Below, in pieces: positions 9,523-18,627 of a stretch of DNA of 64,000 nucleotides. Within the stretch, counting starts at the first letter, position 1; each line of letters opens with the position of its first letter. A model generated the notes under the pieces. It worked only from the letters and a program-made list of their open reading frames with translations. It was not told where the DNA came from and made no database searches. A program made the position numbers and the translations under genes. This DNA is from Burkholderia sp. BCC0506 (lineage in GTDB: Bacteria; Pseudomonadota; Gammaproteobacteria; Burkholderiales; Burkholderiaceae). The stretch is taken from contig NZ_CADFEN010000006.1 of NCBI RefSeq assembly GCF_902833145.1, positions 372,001-436,000 of the forward strand, written 5' to 3'.

Positions 9523-11163
9523 TCAGCGGCCGTGCACCGCGGCAGCCGCTTCGCCGCGCGGCACGCCGCCCCTGCGCGCGGCGACGATGAAATCCGCCGC
9601 GCGTTCGCCGATCATCACCGACGGCGCATTCGTGTTGCCGCCCACCAGCGTCGGCATCACCGACGCATCGACCACGCGCAATCCTTCGACGCCGCGCACG
9701 CGCAACTGCGGATCGACGACCGCGCGCGCATCCGAGCCCATCCGGCAGGTGCCGACCGGGTGATAGATCGTGTCGGCATGCGCGACGATCGTCGCGCGCA
9801 GCTCCGCTTCGCTCTGGTCCGGCCGCGTGTACAGCTCGCGCCCGCCCTGCGACGCGAGCGGCGCCTGCGACAGGATCCGGCGCATCGCCTGCGCGCCGCG
9901 CACCAGCAGGTCGAGATCGCGCGAATCGCTGAAGAAACGCGGATCGATCAGCGGCGCGTCGCGTGCATCGCCGCTCGCGAGCGCGACCGTGCCGCGGCTG
10001 AACGGCCGCAATGCGCACACGTGCAGCGAATAGCCGAACCCCCAGTGCATCTTGCGGTTGTGATCGTCGACGAGCGCCGTGCAGAAGTGCAGTTGCAGGT
10101 CCGGACGCTCGAGCGACGGATCGCTCTTGATGAAGCCGCCGGCCTCGGCGACGTTGCTCGTCATCATCCCCGTGCGGCTCGAGAAGTAGCGCGCGAGCGC
10201 TGGCGTCATCTTCGCGATGCCGCGCAGGCATACGCCGACCAGCTCCGACGAATTCACGCGCGTGTTGATGATGAAGTCGATGTGGTCGATCAGGTTCGTG
10301 CCGACGTCCGGCGCATCGTGCACGACCGCGATCCCGTGGCGGCGCAGTTGTTCCGCCGGGCCGATCCCCGAACACATCAGCAGTTGCGGCGAATTGAACG
10401 CGCCCGCCGACAGGATCACTTCCGCGCGCGCGTCGAGCGTCTCGACCCGGCCGTTGCGCGACACCGCGACGCCGACCGCGCGTTTGCCGTCGAACGCGAC
10501 ACGCAGCACCGTCGCATCGGGGATCACATGCAGGTTCGGCCGGTCGCGTCCATAGATGTATGCGCGCGCCACGCTGCAGCGCGAGCCGTCGCGATGCGTG
10601 ACCTGATAGAAGCCGACGCCTTCCTGCGTCGCGCCGTTGAAGTCGTCGTTCAGCGGATAGCCGGCCGCGTGCGCGGCCTGGATGAATCGTTCGGAGAACG
10701 GATTGCGAAAGCGCAGATCCGAAACGGTCAACGGGCCGTCCGCGCCGTGCCACGCGTTCGCGCCGCGCTCGTTGCCTTCCGCGCGGCGGAAATACGGCAG
10801 CACGTCCTGCCAGCCCCAGCCCGTCGCGCCGAGCTGCGCCCACTCGTCGTAGTCGCCCGGATGGCCGCGCGTGTAGATCATCGCGTTGATCGCGCTCGAG
10901 CCGCCCATCCCGCGCCCGCGCGGCTGGTAACCGCGCCGCCCGCCGAGCCCCGGCTGCGGCACCGTCTCGTAGCCGTAGTTGGTACCGAGCTTGAACGGCA
11001 CCAGCGCCGCGATGCCGACCGGCATGTTGACGAGCAGGTTGCGCGCCGTATGCGAGCCGGCCTCGATCAGCGCGATCGTCGCATCGGGGCAGGCATCGGC
11101 GAGACGGCCGGCCAGGCTCGAGCCGCCCGAACCGCCGCCGACGATGATGTAGTCGTATTGCAT
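9523..11163 (-). CDS. GMC family oxidoreductase (choline dehydrogenase-like flavoprotein)
   Basis: The 546-residue protein is a FAD-dependent glucose-methanol-choline oxidoreductase. It begins with the dinucleotide-binding motif IIVGGGSGGSSLAGRL and carries the family signatures GRGMGGSSAINAMIYTRG and SAGAFNSPQLLMCSGIGP. It ends with the catalytic HPVGTCRMG region and GGNTNAPSVMIGERAADFI. Such enzymes oxidise an alcohol to an aldehyde with FAD. The true substrate cannot be read from the sequence; choline is only the annotation default. The next gene upstream, read divergently, is an aldehyde dehydrogenase, so an alcohol-to-acid route is plausible. The ATG at 11163 places the Rossmann motif at the extreme N-terminus, as expected. 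Confidence 0.88.
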   Translation of the reverse strand: MQYDYIIVGGGSGGSSLAGRLADACPDATIALIEAGSHTARNLLVNMPVGIAALVPFKLGTNYGYETVPQPGLGGRRGYQPRGRGMGGSSAINAMIYTRGHPGDYDEWAQLGATGWGWQDVLPYFRRAEGNERGANAWHGADGPLTVSDLRFRNPFSERFIQAAHAAGYPLNDDFNGATQEGVGFYQVTHRDGSRCSVARAYIYGRDRPNLHVIPDATVLRVAFDGKRAVGVAVSRNGRVETLDARAEVILSAGAFNSPQLLMCSGIGPAEQLRRHGIAVVHDAPDVGTNLIDHIDFIINTRVNSSELVGVCLRGIAKMTPALARYFSSRTGMMTSNVAEAGGFIKSDPSLERPDLQLHFCTALVDDHNRKMHWGFGYSLHVCALRPFSRGTVALASGDARDAPLIDPRFFSDSRDLDLLVRGAQAMRRILSQAPLASQGGRELYTRPDQSEAELRATIVAHADTIYHPVGTCRMGSDARAVVDPQLRVRGVEGLRVVDASVMPTLVGGNTNAPSVMIGERAADFIVAARRGGVPRGEAAAAVHGR

Positions 11164-11888
11164 GTCACGTCTCCGTCGTGTCATGGAAGGCGCCCGGCAC
11201 CGCCGCGCGACCGCGTCTCCTCTTGTGTTCGGGCATTGTAGGAATGGCCGTCCCGTGCGCGGCGCGCGGATTCAAGAGCGATTCCTCTAAACGCCCGCGT
11301 GAACTAAATTTAAGATGTATCGAGTCGCTTCGCGCGATGCACCGGCCACGAGAAGCCGCTTCGTCGCGAAACGGGAGGAATGACGATGCAGCGCCAGATT
11401 CTGCAGGCCGCGTGTCGACCGGGTGATCCGCAGGTCGCGCGCGCGGCCCGCATTTCATTTCAAACGGCGGCCCGCGCGACGATGCACGGCGCCATGCGTG
11501 CAATCGGTCGAAATCGAACGGCACGTGTCGTCGCCGACCGTTTGGACGGTGTGTCGCCACCGCCGCACGATGCGCGGCGACACGCCGTCGCGGACGCGTC
11601 GCGCAGCCCTGCTTCGGTGCATCGGCGCGCGCGCGCAAGACGGCCTCGCGTGCCCGCGCGTGACCGTATCGCGTCGTGCGCGCCGGCCGTGCGGCACGTT
11701 TTTCGGACGCGGACACCGTCGCGCGGATACGACGCCTGCCGCGCGCCGCAACCGGTTTTCGAGCATCCGTCGCATCCGGCCCCACGCCGCGCGACACGCA
11801 TCACCCGATCCGCGTCGCCGCGCTCGCCGAGCGCGCGCGTGCGGCGTGACGGCCGGCCGATCGGCTTGGCCCAACTGGAGGAGACGAC
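11164..11888. other. 725-bp spacer between the GMC oxidoreductase and aldehyde dehydrogenase genes
   Basis: The first 200 bases are the most AT-rich part (around TGAACTAAATTTAAGATG at 11300-11317) and probably hold the divergent promoters. From 11373 a strong GGGAGGA ribosome-binding-like sequence is followed by ATG codons at 11380 and 11386 and a frame open to 11892, where its stop overlaps the ATG of the aldehyde dehydrogenase gene. The predicted product is Arg/Ala/Pro-rich without a recognisable fold. I do not call it a gene here; see the findings. Confidence 0.5.
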
Positions 11889-13331
11889 ATGAAGAACGAC
11901 CTGCCCGAACTGGCCCCGCAAGCACGGCCGTCGGTCGATGCGCTGACGTCGCTGCTGCACGACCAGCGCGCGGCGTACCTGCGTGCACCGTACCCGGCAT
12001 GGGACACGCGTGCGCAGCACCTGCGCGCGCTGCGCACGATGCTGATCGACCACGCGGATGCGCTCGCCGACGCGATCAGCGCCGATTTCGGCCATCGCGC
12101 GAAGCAGGAAGTGCTGCTGTCGGAAATCTGGATGGCGAAGGAAGAGATCGACGACGCGCTGAAGCACGGCAAGCGCTGGATGAAGCCGATCCGCAAGCCG
12201 ATGAACAAGTGGCTGCGCCCGGCGCGCGCGAAGGTGATGCCGCAGCCGCTCGGCGTGGTCGGCATCGTCGTGCCGTGGAACTACCCGGTGCTGCTCGCGG
12301 CGGGCCCGCTGATCTGCGCGCTCGCCGCCGGCAACCGCGCGATCGTCAAGATGTCCGAACTGACGCCGCGCACGTCGGCGCTGTTCGAGCAGCTCGTCGG
12401 CAAGACCTTCGCGCGCGACCACGTCGCGGTCGTGAACGGCGATGCGGAGGTCGGCGCCGCGTTCAGCGCGCTGCCGTTCGATCATCTGCTGTTTACCGGC
12501 TCCACGCAGGTCGGCCGCCACGTGATGCGCGCGGCCGCCGACCACCTCACGCCCGTCACGCTCGAGCTCGGCGGCAAATCGCCGGCGATCATCGGTCCGA
12601 ATGCGCGCTTCGATGCGGCCGTCGACGCGATCGTCGCCGGCAAGACGCTGAACGCCGGCCAGACCTGCATCGCACCCGACTACGTGCTGCTGCCGCGCGG
12701 GATGGAAGGCGCGTTCATCGAGCGCGCGCGAGCCCGCTTCGCGAAGCTGTATCCCGACCTGTCGGCCAACGGCGACTACACGACGATCGTGTCGCCGCGT
12801 CACTACGCGCGCCTGCAGCAACTCGCGAGCGACGCGCAGGCGGCCGGCGCGCAGCTGCATCCGCTGTCCGACGCGCAATCCGATCCCGCGTCGCGCCGCT
12901 TCGTGCCGTGCGCGCTCACGCAGGTGCCGGGCGCGTCGCAACTGATGCAGGAAGAAATCTTCGGGCCGCTGCTGCCGCTCGTGCCGTACGAGCGGCTCGA
13001 CGAAGCGATCGCCTACGTCAATGCGCGCCCGCGTCCGCTCGCGCTGTACCTGTTCGACGAGGATGGCGGCACGATCGACCGCGTGATGCGCGAAACGATC
13101 TCCGGCGGCGTCACGATCAACGAAACGCTGATGCATATCGCCTGCGGCAGTTTGCCGTTCGGCGGGGTCGGCGCGAGCGGCATGGGTGCGTATCACGGCT
13201 ACGACGGCTTCGTGACGTTCTCGAAGATGAAGCCGGTCGTCACGCAGACGCGGCTGAACGGGCGCAACCTGCTCGCGCCGCCGTACGGCAAGCGCTTCGC
13301 CGCGCTGATCAAGCTGATGCTGAAGTTCTGA
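11889..13331 (+). CDS. Coniferyl-aldehyde dehydrogenase-like aldehyde dehydrogenase
   Basis: The 480-residue NAD(P)-dependent aldehyde dehydrogenase shows VVGIVVPWNYPVLLAAGPL (nucleotide-binding part), LFTGSTQVGRHVMRAAA, the general-base Glu in VTLELGGKSPAIIG, and the catalytic Cys in LNAGQTCIAPDYVLLP. The GQTCIAPDY form and the roughly 480-residue length match the coniferyl aldehyde dehydrogenase (CalB) branch, which also contains medium-chain aldehyde dehydrogenases; the substrate is therefore an inference. The gene follows GGAGGAGACGAC closely and diverges from the GMC oxidoreductase. Confidence 0.85.
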   Translation: MKNDLPELAPQARPSVDALTSLLHDQRAAYLRAPYPAWDTRAQHLRALRTMLIDHADALADAISADFGHRAKQEVLLSEIWMAKEEIDDALKHGKRWMKPIRKPMNKWLRPARAKVMPQPLGVVGIVVPWNYPVLLAAGPLICALAAGNRAIVKMSELTPRTSALFEQLVGKTFARDHVAVVNGDAEVGAAFSALPFDHLLFTGSTQVGRHVMRAAADHLTPVTLELGGKSPAIIGPNARFDAAVDAIVAGKTLNAGQTCIAPDYVLLPRGMEGAFIERARARFAKLYPDLSANGDYTTIVSPRHYARLQQLASDAQAAGAQLHPLSDAQSDPASRRFVPCALTQVPGASQLMQEEIFGPLLPLVPYERLDEAIAYVNARPRPLALYLFDEDGGTIDRVMRETISGGVTINETLMHIACGSLPFGGVGASGMGAYHGYDGFVTFSKMKPVVTQTRLNGRNLLAPPYGKRFAALIKLMLKF

Positions 13332-13406
13332 GCCGCACGGGCCGCGCGCACCGCGCCGCGGCCCCGGCCAACTTGCCGCGCGGCACGAAGCCCGCGCACG
13401 CGATCG

Positions 13407-14429
13407 TCACACGGGCCAGAGCGGCCCTTCCTGCATCGCGCCGATCTGCTCGCGCAATTCGAGCACGCGCGCTTCCCAGTAACGATGCGTGTTGAACCAC
13501 GGGAAGGCGGCCGGAAACGCGGGGTCGTCCCAGCGCCGCGCGAGCCACGCCGCGTAGTGGATCAGCCGCAGCGTGCGCAGCGCTTCGACCAGGTGCAGCT
13601 CGCGCGGTTCGAATTCGCAGAAATCCTCGTAACCGGCGAGCAGGTCCGCCAGCGCGCGCGATGCGCCTTCGCGATCGCCCGGCAGCAGCAGCCACAGATC
13701 CTGCACGGCCGGCGCCATCCGGCTGTCGTCGAAGTCGACGAAATGCGGGCCGGCATCGGTCCACAGCACGTTGCTCGGATGACAGTCGCCGTGCGTGCGC
13801 AGCAGGCGAATCTCACCGGCGCGCTCGAATGCGGCCTCGACGCCTTCGAGCGCGAGCGCGACTGCCGTCTCGTATGCCGGCCTTACGTCATCCGGAATGA
13901 AATCGTGCGCGAGCAGGTAATCGCGCGGCTCGTAGCCGAACGTGGTGATGTCGAGCGCGGGACGCGCGACATACGGCTGCGTCGCGCCGACCGCATGAAT
14001 GCGGCCGATGAAGCGGCCGAGCCATTCGAGCGTGTCGCTGCGGTCGAGATCGGGTGCGCGGCCGCCGCGCCGCTCGAAGATCGAGAAGCGGAAGCCGTCG
14101 AACGCGTGCAGCGTGCGGCCGTCGAAGGCGCGCGCGGGCACCGCCGGAATCTCGCGCGCGGCGAGTTCGGCGACGAACGCATGCTCTTCGAGAATCGCGT
14201 CGTCCGACCAGCGCGCCGGGCGATAGAACTTCGCGACGACCGGCGGGCCGTCTTCGATGCCGACCTGGTAGACGCGGTTTTCGTAGCTGTTGAGGGCGAG
14301 CAGGCGCCCGTCGGTGCGCAGGCCGGCCGGCATCAGCACGCTGTCGAGCGCGTCGAGCACGCACTCGGGCGTGAGGCCGGCGAACGGCGGGCTGGCGGGA
14401 GAAGCGGGAGCGGAAGTGGCGTCTGTCAT
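13407..14429 (-). CDS. srkA: Stress response serine/threonine kinase SrkA (YihE/RdoA family)
   Basis: The protein (about 340 residues) aligns by eye with E. coli SrkA over its whole length. It has the LNSYENRVYQVG nucleotide-binding strand, VVAKFYRPARWSDDAILEEH (Lys of the kinase fold), the catalytic loop LRTHGDCHPSNVLW, the metal-binding FVDFDDSRMAPAVQDLWLLL, and the C-terminal RWDDPAFPAAFPWF. SrkA is a soluble kinase of the aminoglycoside phosphotransferase fold that protects against envelope stress in E. coli. The start is ambiguous between ATG at 14429 (MTDATSAP) and ATG at 14438 (three residues more), and neither has a clear ribosome-binding site. A 70-residue gene lies 54 bases upstream on the same strand. 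Confidence 0.92.
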   Translation of the reverse strand: MTDATSAPASPASPPFAGLTPECVLDALDSVLMPAGLRTDGRLLALNSYENRVYQVGIEDGPPVVAKFYRPARWSDDAILEEHAFVAELAAREIPAVPARAFDGRTLHAFDGFRFSIFERRGGRAPDLDRSDTLEWLGRFIGRIHAVGATQPYVARPALDITTFGYEPRDYLLAHDFIPDDVRPAYETAVALALEGVEAAFERAGEIRLLRTHGDCHPSNVLWTDAGPHFVDFDDSRMAPAVQDLWLLLPGDREGASRALADLLAGYEDFCEFEPRELHLVEALRTLRLIHYAAWLARRWDDPAFPAAFPWFNTHRYWEARVLELREQIGAMQEGPLWPV

Positions 14430-14483
14430 GCCCCGCATTGTGCCGCCAGCCGGACCGAAAGACGAGCGTCCGGTGCGACGCGC

Positions 14484-14696
14484 TTAATGAAGCGCCGCGC
14501 CGGCCGGCAGGACCGATTCGCCGGTGTCGATCAGGTCCTCGAGAAAGAACGGCTCGGTGTTGAGTTCTTTCGACTCACCCGGCACGCCCGCGTACCAGGT
14601 CACCATGGCCATGTCGCCCAGGATGCGCTGGACGATGCCGCGCGCGCCCTTCGGCACCGCGATATGGGTAGTGCAGACGATCGACCCGATATGCAT
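14484..14696 (-). CDS. Conserved hypothetical protein, 70 residues
   Basis: The small protein starts MHIGSIVCTTHIAVPKGARG and ends in TGESVLPAGAALH. A good ribosome-binding site, GTGGGGA, lies about eight bases before the ATG at 14696. Codon use shows the high third-position GC of the neighbours, so I regard it as a real gene. I recognise no domain; the VPKGARGIVQRILGDMAMVTW stretch resembles a small beta-barrel (SH3-like) segment, but that is only an impression. It sits directly upstream of srkA and may be co-transcribed with it. Confidence 0.7.
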   Translation of the reverse strand: MHIGSIVCTTHIAVPKGARGIVQRILGDMAMVTWYAGVPGESKELNTEPFFLEDLIDTGESVLPAGAALH

Positions 14697-15507
14697 GATG
14701 GTTCCCCACTCTTGAATCCTGAAACCCGGCCCGCTGGCGAGCCGGCAAATGCACGATCCGCGCCGCTCTCGGCGGAGCGTTGCGCGTGACCCCATTGTTC
14801 ACGGTTTATCGAAGCGCGAAAAGAAGAAGAAGCGGGCGAAGTGCCGCGAATTCGTCGAATGTCTCCAATCAACCACTGCGCCGGGCACGCACTTGCCCGC
14901 CCGGTTACCCCCATCATACCCTGTCGAATGTGACTGCCCACCGAAACCGTCCGGCGCCGCCGCGCATGCGCGATCGACGCAATGCGCGTAGCGCTTCGCT
15001 TCGTCAGCAGGGGATCATCGAAAGGCGTCGCACGGACGGCAGGCTCGCGTCACATCGCACGCGCCGCATGCCGACCGCTTTTCGCCGTTCGTCGAATGCT
15101 TGCGCGCGCAGCGGCGTCGCGCTGCGTCGCCGTAACATATCGCCCGCGATGCGCAGCCGCCGACGGTGGTTGCGTTCGATGGCTGCCTTGCGGTACCTTA
15201 GGCTTTCATTCGCGTTCAACCGCATTCCGACACGATGCACCCGCTCACGTTCGCCCTTGCCCCATCCCGGCCGCAGTTCGACTCGCGGCCGCAGGCGTGC
15301 GCGCATCCGTCGGTCCTGCCTCCTCCTGTCGCACCGCCGCTCGGCCGCGCTGCGCCGCCCCCTCCGGCGGCACGCGCCGGCTGACTCGCCGGCTTCCGTT
15401 TTCGTCTTCCATTCGCCCCGCCGGCTGCACGTGCGCACGTCATGACGCACGGCGCGTTGCCGCGCGCGCGGATGGAACGTTTCGATCCGTTCGACAGGTG
15501 GATTCAC
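14697..15507. other. 810-bp region without a convincing gene
   Basis: Open frames exist here on both strands, but their products are Arg-rich and out of register with the third-position GC bias. The left part (14700-14935) has A-rich stretches and probably contains the promoter of the 70-residue gene and srkA. The right part, up to the EamA gene, is GC-rich and otherwise featureless. I see no RNA gene or repeat. Confidence 0.4.
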
Positions 15508-16395
15508 ATGGTTTCGTTCAAACGCGCGCTTGCCGCGCATGGCGCGACGTCGCTCTTCGTGCTGCTGTGGAGCAGCGGCGCGATCTTCGCTGAACTCGGT
15601 CTGCGTCACGCCTCCGCGTTCGCTTTCCTCTCTGCCCGTTTCGCGCTCGCATCGCTCGTGCTGCTCGCGCTGGCCTTCATGCGCAAACGCTGGCTGCCGC
15701 CGCGCGGCGAGCGGCGCATGGCCGCGCTGACCGGATTGCTGATGATGGGCGGCTATTCGATCTTCTACCTGCTCGCGCTCGAGCGCGGCATCGCGCCCGG
15801 CGTGCTCGCGACCATCCTCGGCGTGCAGCCGATCCTCACGCTCGCGATCGTCGAGCGTCGCTGGCAACCGGTGCGCATCGCGGGGCTCGCGCTGTCGCTC
15901 ACCGGCCTCGCGCTCGTCGTGGGCCGCGGCGTGAGCGGTGGGACGAGCGGCCTGTCGGCCGCCGGCATCGCATGCGCGCTCACGGCGCTCGTCGCGCTGA
16001 CCGTCGGCTCGCTGCTGCAAAAGCGCGTACGCGCGGCGCCCGGCGACGTGCTGCCGCTGCAGAATGCGATCGGCCTCGCGCTGTGCATCGCGATCGTGCC
16101 GTTCCGGCCGGTGTCGTTCGACATGAGCTGGGCGTTCGTCGTGCCGCTGCTCTGGCTCGGCATCGTGATTTCGGTGATCGCGCAATTGCTGTTCTACCGG
16201 TTGATGCAGCGCGGCGATCTCGTCAACGTGACGAGCCTGTTCTATCTCGTGCCCGTCGTCACCACGCTGATGGATGCCGTGTGGCTCGGCAACCGGCCCG
16301 AGCCGCTCGCGCTCGCCGGCATGGGCGCCATCGTCGCCGGACTCGCGCTCGTGTTCCGTGCCCCGGCCGCACGCCCGCAACCCGACCGCGCGTGA
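15508..16395 (+). CDS. EamA/DMT-family inner-membrane transporter
   Basis: The 295-residue product has about ten hydrophobic segments in two five-helix EamA halves. Examples are LFVLLWSSGAIFAELGLRH near the N-terminus, VLATILGVQPILTLAIVERR closing the first half, and VNVTSLFYLVPVVTTLMDAV in the second. Proteins of this drug/metabolite transporter superfamily export amino acids or metabolites; the substrate cannot be predicted. I chose ATG at 15508, preceded by ACAGGTGG, because it places the first membrane helix at the usual distance. In-frame ATGs at 15442 and 15472 would add a soluble 12-22 residue leader. Confidence 0.85.
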   Translation: MVSFKRALAAHGATSLFVLLWSSGAIFAELGLRHASAFAFLSARFALASLVLLALAFMRKRWLPPRGERRMAALTGLLMMGGYSIFYLLALERGIAPGVLATILGVQPILTLAIVERRWQPVRIAGLALSLTGLALVVGRGVSGGTSGLSAAGIACALTALVALTVGSLLQKRVRAAPGDVLPLQNAIGLALCIAIVPFRPVSFDMSWAFVVPLLWLGIVISVIAQLLFYRLMQRGDLVNVTSLFYLVPVVTTLMDAVWLGNRPEPLALAGMGAIVAGLALVFRAPAARPQPDRA

Positions 16396-16583
16396 GCGCG
16401 CAGGCCGCCGCGCCCACTCGTGCGGCGGCCTGCATCGGACACGTACGGCGATTCCGCGACAATCGAAAGGAACGGGAAAGATACGTGCAAGGCGTTCGTC
16501 TTGGTTGCACGAAAAACGCGCGATTCCCGCGGCTTTCCGCTGATTTTTAATGGTTCGGATAGCGAAAAACGCCGCCGGTTGCC

Positions 16584-16748
16584 TATACTCGAATTGACCG
16601 GCCTGCCCGTATCGGGCCGGACCAACTAGAAACACCCGGCATGGGGCCGGGGTGAGCGCACGCGTGCCGATTTCGGCCGACCTCCCGCAGGGACGGAGCC
16701 CCCAGGCAAGCGTTGAAGCGCCCGCTTCGGCCGACACTGGAGACACGC
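16584..16748 (+). promoter_or_regulatory. Promoter -10 box and structured 5' leader of a small membrane-protein gene
   Basis: A TATACT box at 16584-16589 would start transcription near 16596 and give a leader of about 150 bases. The leader has strong local pairing: CCGGCC...GGCCGG around 16599-16621, CACCCGGC/GCCGGGGTG around 16634-16653, GCACGCGTGC around 16658-16667, and GCCGA/TCGGC just after. It ends in CTGGAGAC before the ATG. I could not match it with confidence to a riboswitch class I know. It may be regulatory, or simply GC-rich sequence. Confidence 0.4.
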
Positions 16749-16934
16749 ATGACGACCTATTTCACGATCGGCGACTTCATCCTGTTGATTCCGATGGCGC
16801 TGGCCGGAGCGCTATTTCTCGGCGCGGTGCCGTGCGCCACCCAGTTCCGTCACAACCTGCTGCGCGTCCTCGGCGTCATTCTCGGCGTCGGCGTCGCGGT
16901 ATTGCTCGTCGAAGGCCTGCCGGCGCTGATCTAG
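16749..16934 (+). CDS. Small two-helix membrane protein, 61 residues
   Basis: The product reads MTTYFTIGDFILLIPMALAG onwards and consists almost only of two hydrophobic helices (about residues 8-28 and 39-60) separated by a short polar turn with a CATQFRHN segment. GGAG lies seven bases before the ATG. No family is recognised. The gene stands alone, converging on the aldo/keto reductase gene, and is preceded by an unusually structured leader. Confidence 0.7.
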   Translation: MTTYFTIGDFILLIPMALAGALFLGAVPCATQFRHNLLRVLGVILGVGVAVLLVEGLPALI

Positions 16935-17043
16935 CGCCACACCACCGGCGCGTGACGCGCATCGCTGCACCGCAGCGATGCAACGAACTGCCTGCGCACG
17001 GCGGTACGGGATGCGATGTTTCGCATCCCATATCGACTTCCGG

Positions 17044-18087
17044 TCAGATCGCCTGATCGGTGGACGGCTTTTCCCACAGGTTGATGCCGCCTTCGGTTGC
17101 GTAACGATCGATCTCCGCGAGTTCCTCCGCCGAGAATTCGAGGTTCTTCAGCGCGCCGACGTTCTCGCGCACCTGCTCCGCGCGGCTCGCGCCGATCAGC
17201 GCGGACGTCACGCGGCCGTTGCGCAGCACCCACGCGAGCGCCATCTGCGCGAGGCTCTGCCCGCGCCGCTCGGCGATCGCGTTGAGCTTGCGCACATGCT
17301 CGAGGTTGTCCGCGCTCAGGTGCTCCTGCTTCAGCGAGCCGCCGCCCGGCTTGTTCACGCGCGCGTCGGCCGGCACGCCGTTCAGGTACTTCGACGTGAG
17401 CAAGCCCTGCGCGAGCGGCGTGAACGCGATGCTGCCCGCGCCGACGTCGTCGAGCGTGCCGAGCAGCTCATTTTCGATCCAGCGGTTCAGCATGTTGTAT
17501 GACGGCTGATGAATCAGCAGCGGGACCTTGTACTGCGCGAGCAGTTCGGCCATCTCGTGCGTCTTCGCGGCCGAGTACGACGAGATGCCGATGTACAGCG
17601 CCTTGCCCTGCTGCACGGCCGATGCGAGCGCGCCGGCGGTTTCCTCGAGCGGCGTATGCGCATCGAAACGGTGCGAATAGAAGATGTCGACGTAATCGAG
17701 CCCCATGCGCTGCAGGCTCTGGTCGAGGCTCGCGAGCACGTACTTGCGCGAGCCGCCGCCGCTGCCGTACGGGCCCGGCCACATGTCCCAGCCGGCCTTC
17801 GTCGAGATCAGCAGCTCGTCGCGATACGGCCGGAAATCCTCCTTCAGCAGCCGGCCGAAGTTGGTTTCGGCGCTGCCGTACGGCGGCCCGTAGTTGTTCG
17901 CGAGATCGAAGTGGTTGATGCCGAGGTCGAACGCGGTGCGCAGGATCTCGCGCTGCGTCGAGATCGGCGTCGAATCGCCGAAGTTGTGCCACAGGCCGAG
18001 CGACAGGGCGGGCAGTTTGAGCCCGGATTTGCCGCAGGTGCGGTATTGCATGCCGGCATAACGTTCGGAAGCTGCTTCGTAGGCCAT
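17044..18087 (-). CDS. L-glyceraldehyde 3-phosphate reductase-like aldo/keto reductase (YghZ/GPR family)
   Basis: The 347-residue protein belongs to the aldo/keto reductase superfamily. It has the catalytic Asp-Tyr part (FDLANNYGPPYGSAETNFGR), Lys in ISTKAGWDMWPGPYG, and His in YVDIFYSHRFD. The NADP-binding C-terminus has ALIGASRAEQVRENVGAL. The GPYGSGGGSRKYVL stretch and length match the YghZ (GPR) subfamily, which reduces L-glyceraldehyde 3-phosphate and methylglyoxal with NADPH. The gene stands alone, so a detoxification role is inferred from the family only. Confidence 0.88.
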   Translation of the reverse strand: MAYEAASERYAGMQYRTCGKSGLKLPALSLGLWHNFGDSTPISTQREILRTAFDLGINHFDLANNYGPPYGSAETNFGRLLKEDFRPYRDELLISTKAGWDMWPGPYGSGGGSRKYVLASLDQSLQRMGLDYVDIFYSHRFDAHTPLEETAGALASAVQQGKALYIGISSYSAAKTHEMAELLAQYKVPLLIHQPSYNMLNRWIENELLGTLDDVGAGSIAFTPLAQGLLTSKYLNGVPADARVNKPGGGSLKQEHLSADNLEHVRKLNAIAERRGQSLAQMALAWVLRNGRVTSALIGASRAEQVRENVGALKNLEFSAEELAEIDRYATEGGINLWEKPSTDQAI

Positions 18088-18280
18088 GAGTCTGTTCCGT
18101 CAGGACATCGTGGGAAGGGACGCGCGCCGGCCGCGCCGATGGCGCGACGGCGGCGAAGGAGTCATACGACGACTATGGTAGCGAAAGCGGCCGGATCGCG
18201 CACGACGGCGCGGCGATGGACGCGACCGCGGCGCTCGCCTACACTGCGGCGTCTCGAATCACCGTTTCAGCGAGGTTGGT

Positions 18281-18487
18281 ATGTCCCGGGTCATCTCGGT
18301 TGCACTGCTCGTCGGCGGCGTCGTGCTGCTGTATTTCGGCGGCCAGTCGTTCCATTCGATCAACGACAACGTGTCGCGCTTCTTCACCGGCTCGCCCGCG
18401 ACCAAGACGATCCTGCTGATCGCCGGCGGCGCCGTCGCGTCGTTCATCGGCCTGATCGGCCTCGCGATGCCGGGCAGCAAGCGCTGA
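18281..18487 (+). CDS. DUF3185 family small membrane protein
   Basis: The 68-residue protein has an N-terminal hydrophobic helix (VISVALLVGGVVLLYFGGQ), a short polar middle with FHSINDNVSRFFTGSP, and a second helix (TILLIAGGAVASFIGLIGLAM). This is the DUF3185 arrangement, a small family of unknown function common in proteobacteria. A GAGGT ribosome-binding site lies just before the ATG. It diverges from the aldo/keto reductase gene and ends shortly before a hairpin that separates it from the convergent dioxygenase gene. Confidence 0.8.
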   Translation: MSRVISVALLVGGVVLLYFGGQSFHSINDNVSRFFTGSPATKTILLIAGGAVASFIGLIGLAMPGSKR

Positions 18488-18537
18488 TCGCGCCGCATCG
18501 CGCGGCTCGCATCGCGCGCGCGGGCCATGCCAAACGA

Positions 18538-18560
18538 AACGGGCGGCCAGGCCGCCCGTT
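18538..18560. terminator. Hairpin between convergent genes
   Basis: AACGGGCGGCC and GGCCGCCCGTT form an 11-bp inverted repeat around a single base between the DUF3185 gene and the convergent dioxygenase gene. No clear U-run follows on either strand, so termination may be weak. Confidence 0.6.
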
Positions 18561-18627
18561 GCTTCATCGGCTCGCGATGCGCGGCATCGCGTGATCGCGG
18601 CGGCTTCGCCGGCCGCGCGACCGGCGC

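Noticed and set aside
13332-13406. Gap between the convergent aldehyde dehydrogenase and srkA genes as a terminator
   Set aside because: GC-rich sequence without a clean inverted repeat followed by T residues.
15004-16746. A 580-codon minus-strand frame over the EamA transporter gene and its flanks
   Set aside because: The EamA protein on the plus strand has convincing membrane helices; the minus product is charged, His/Arg/Glu-rich and featureless.
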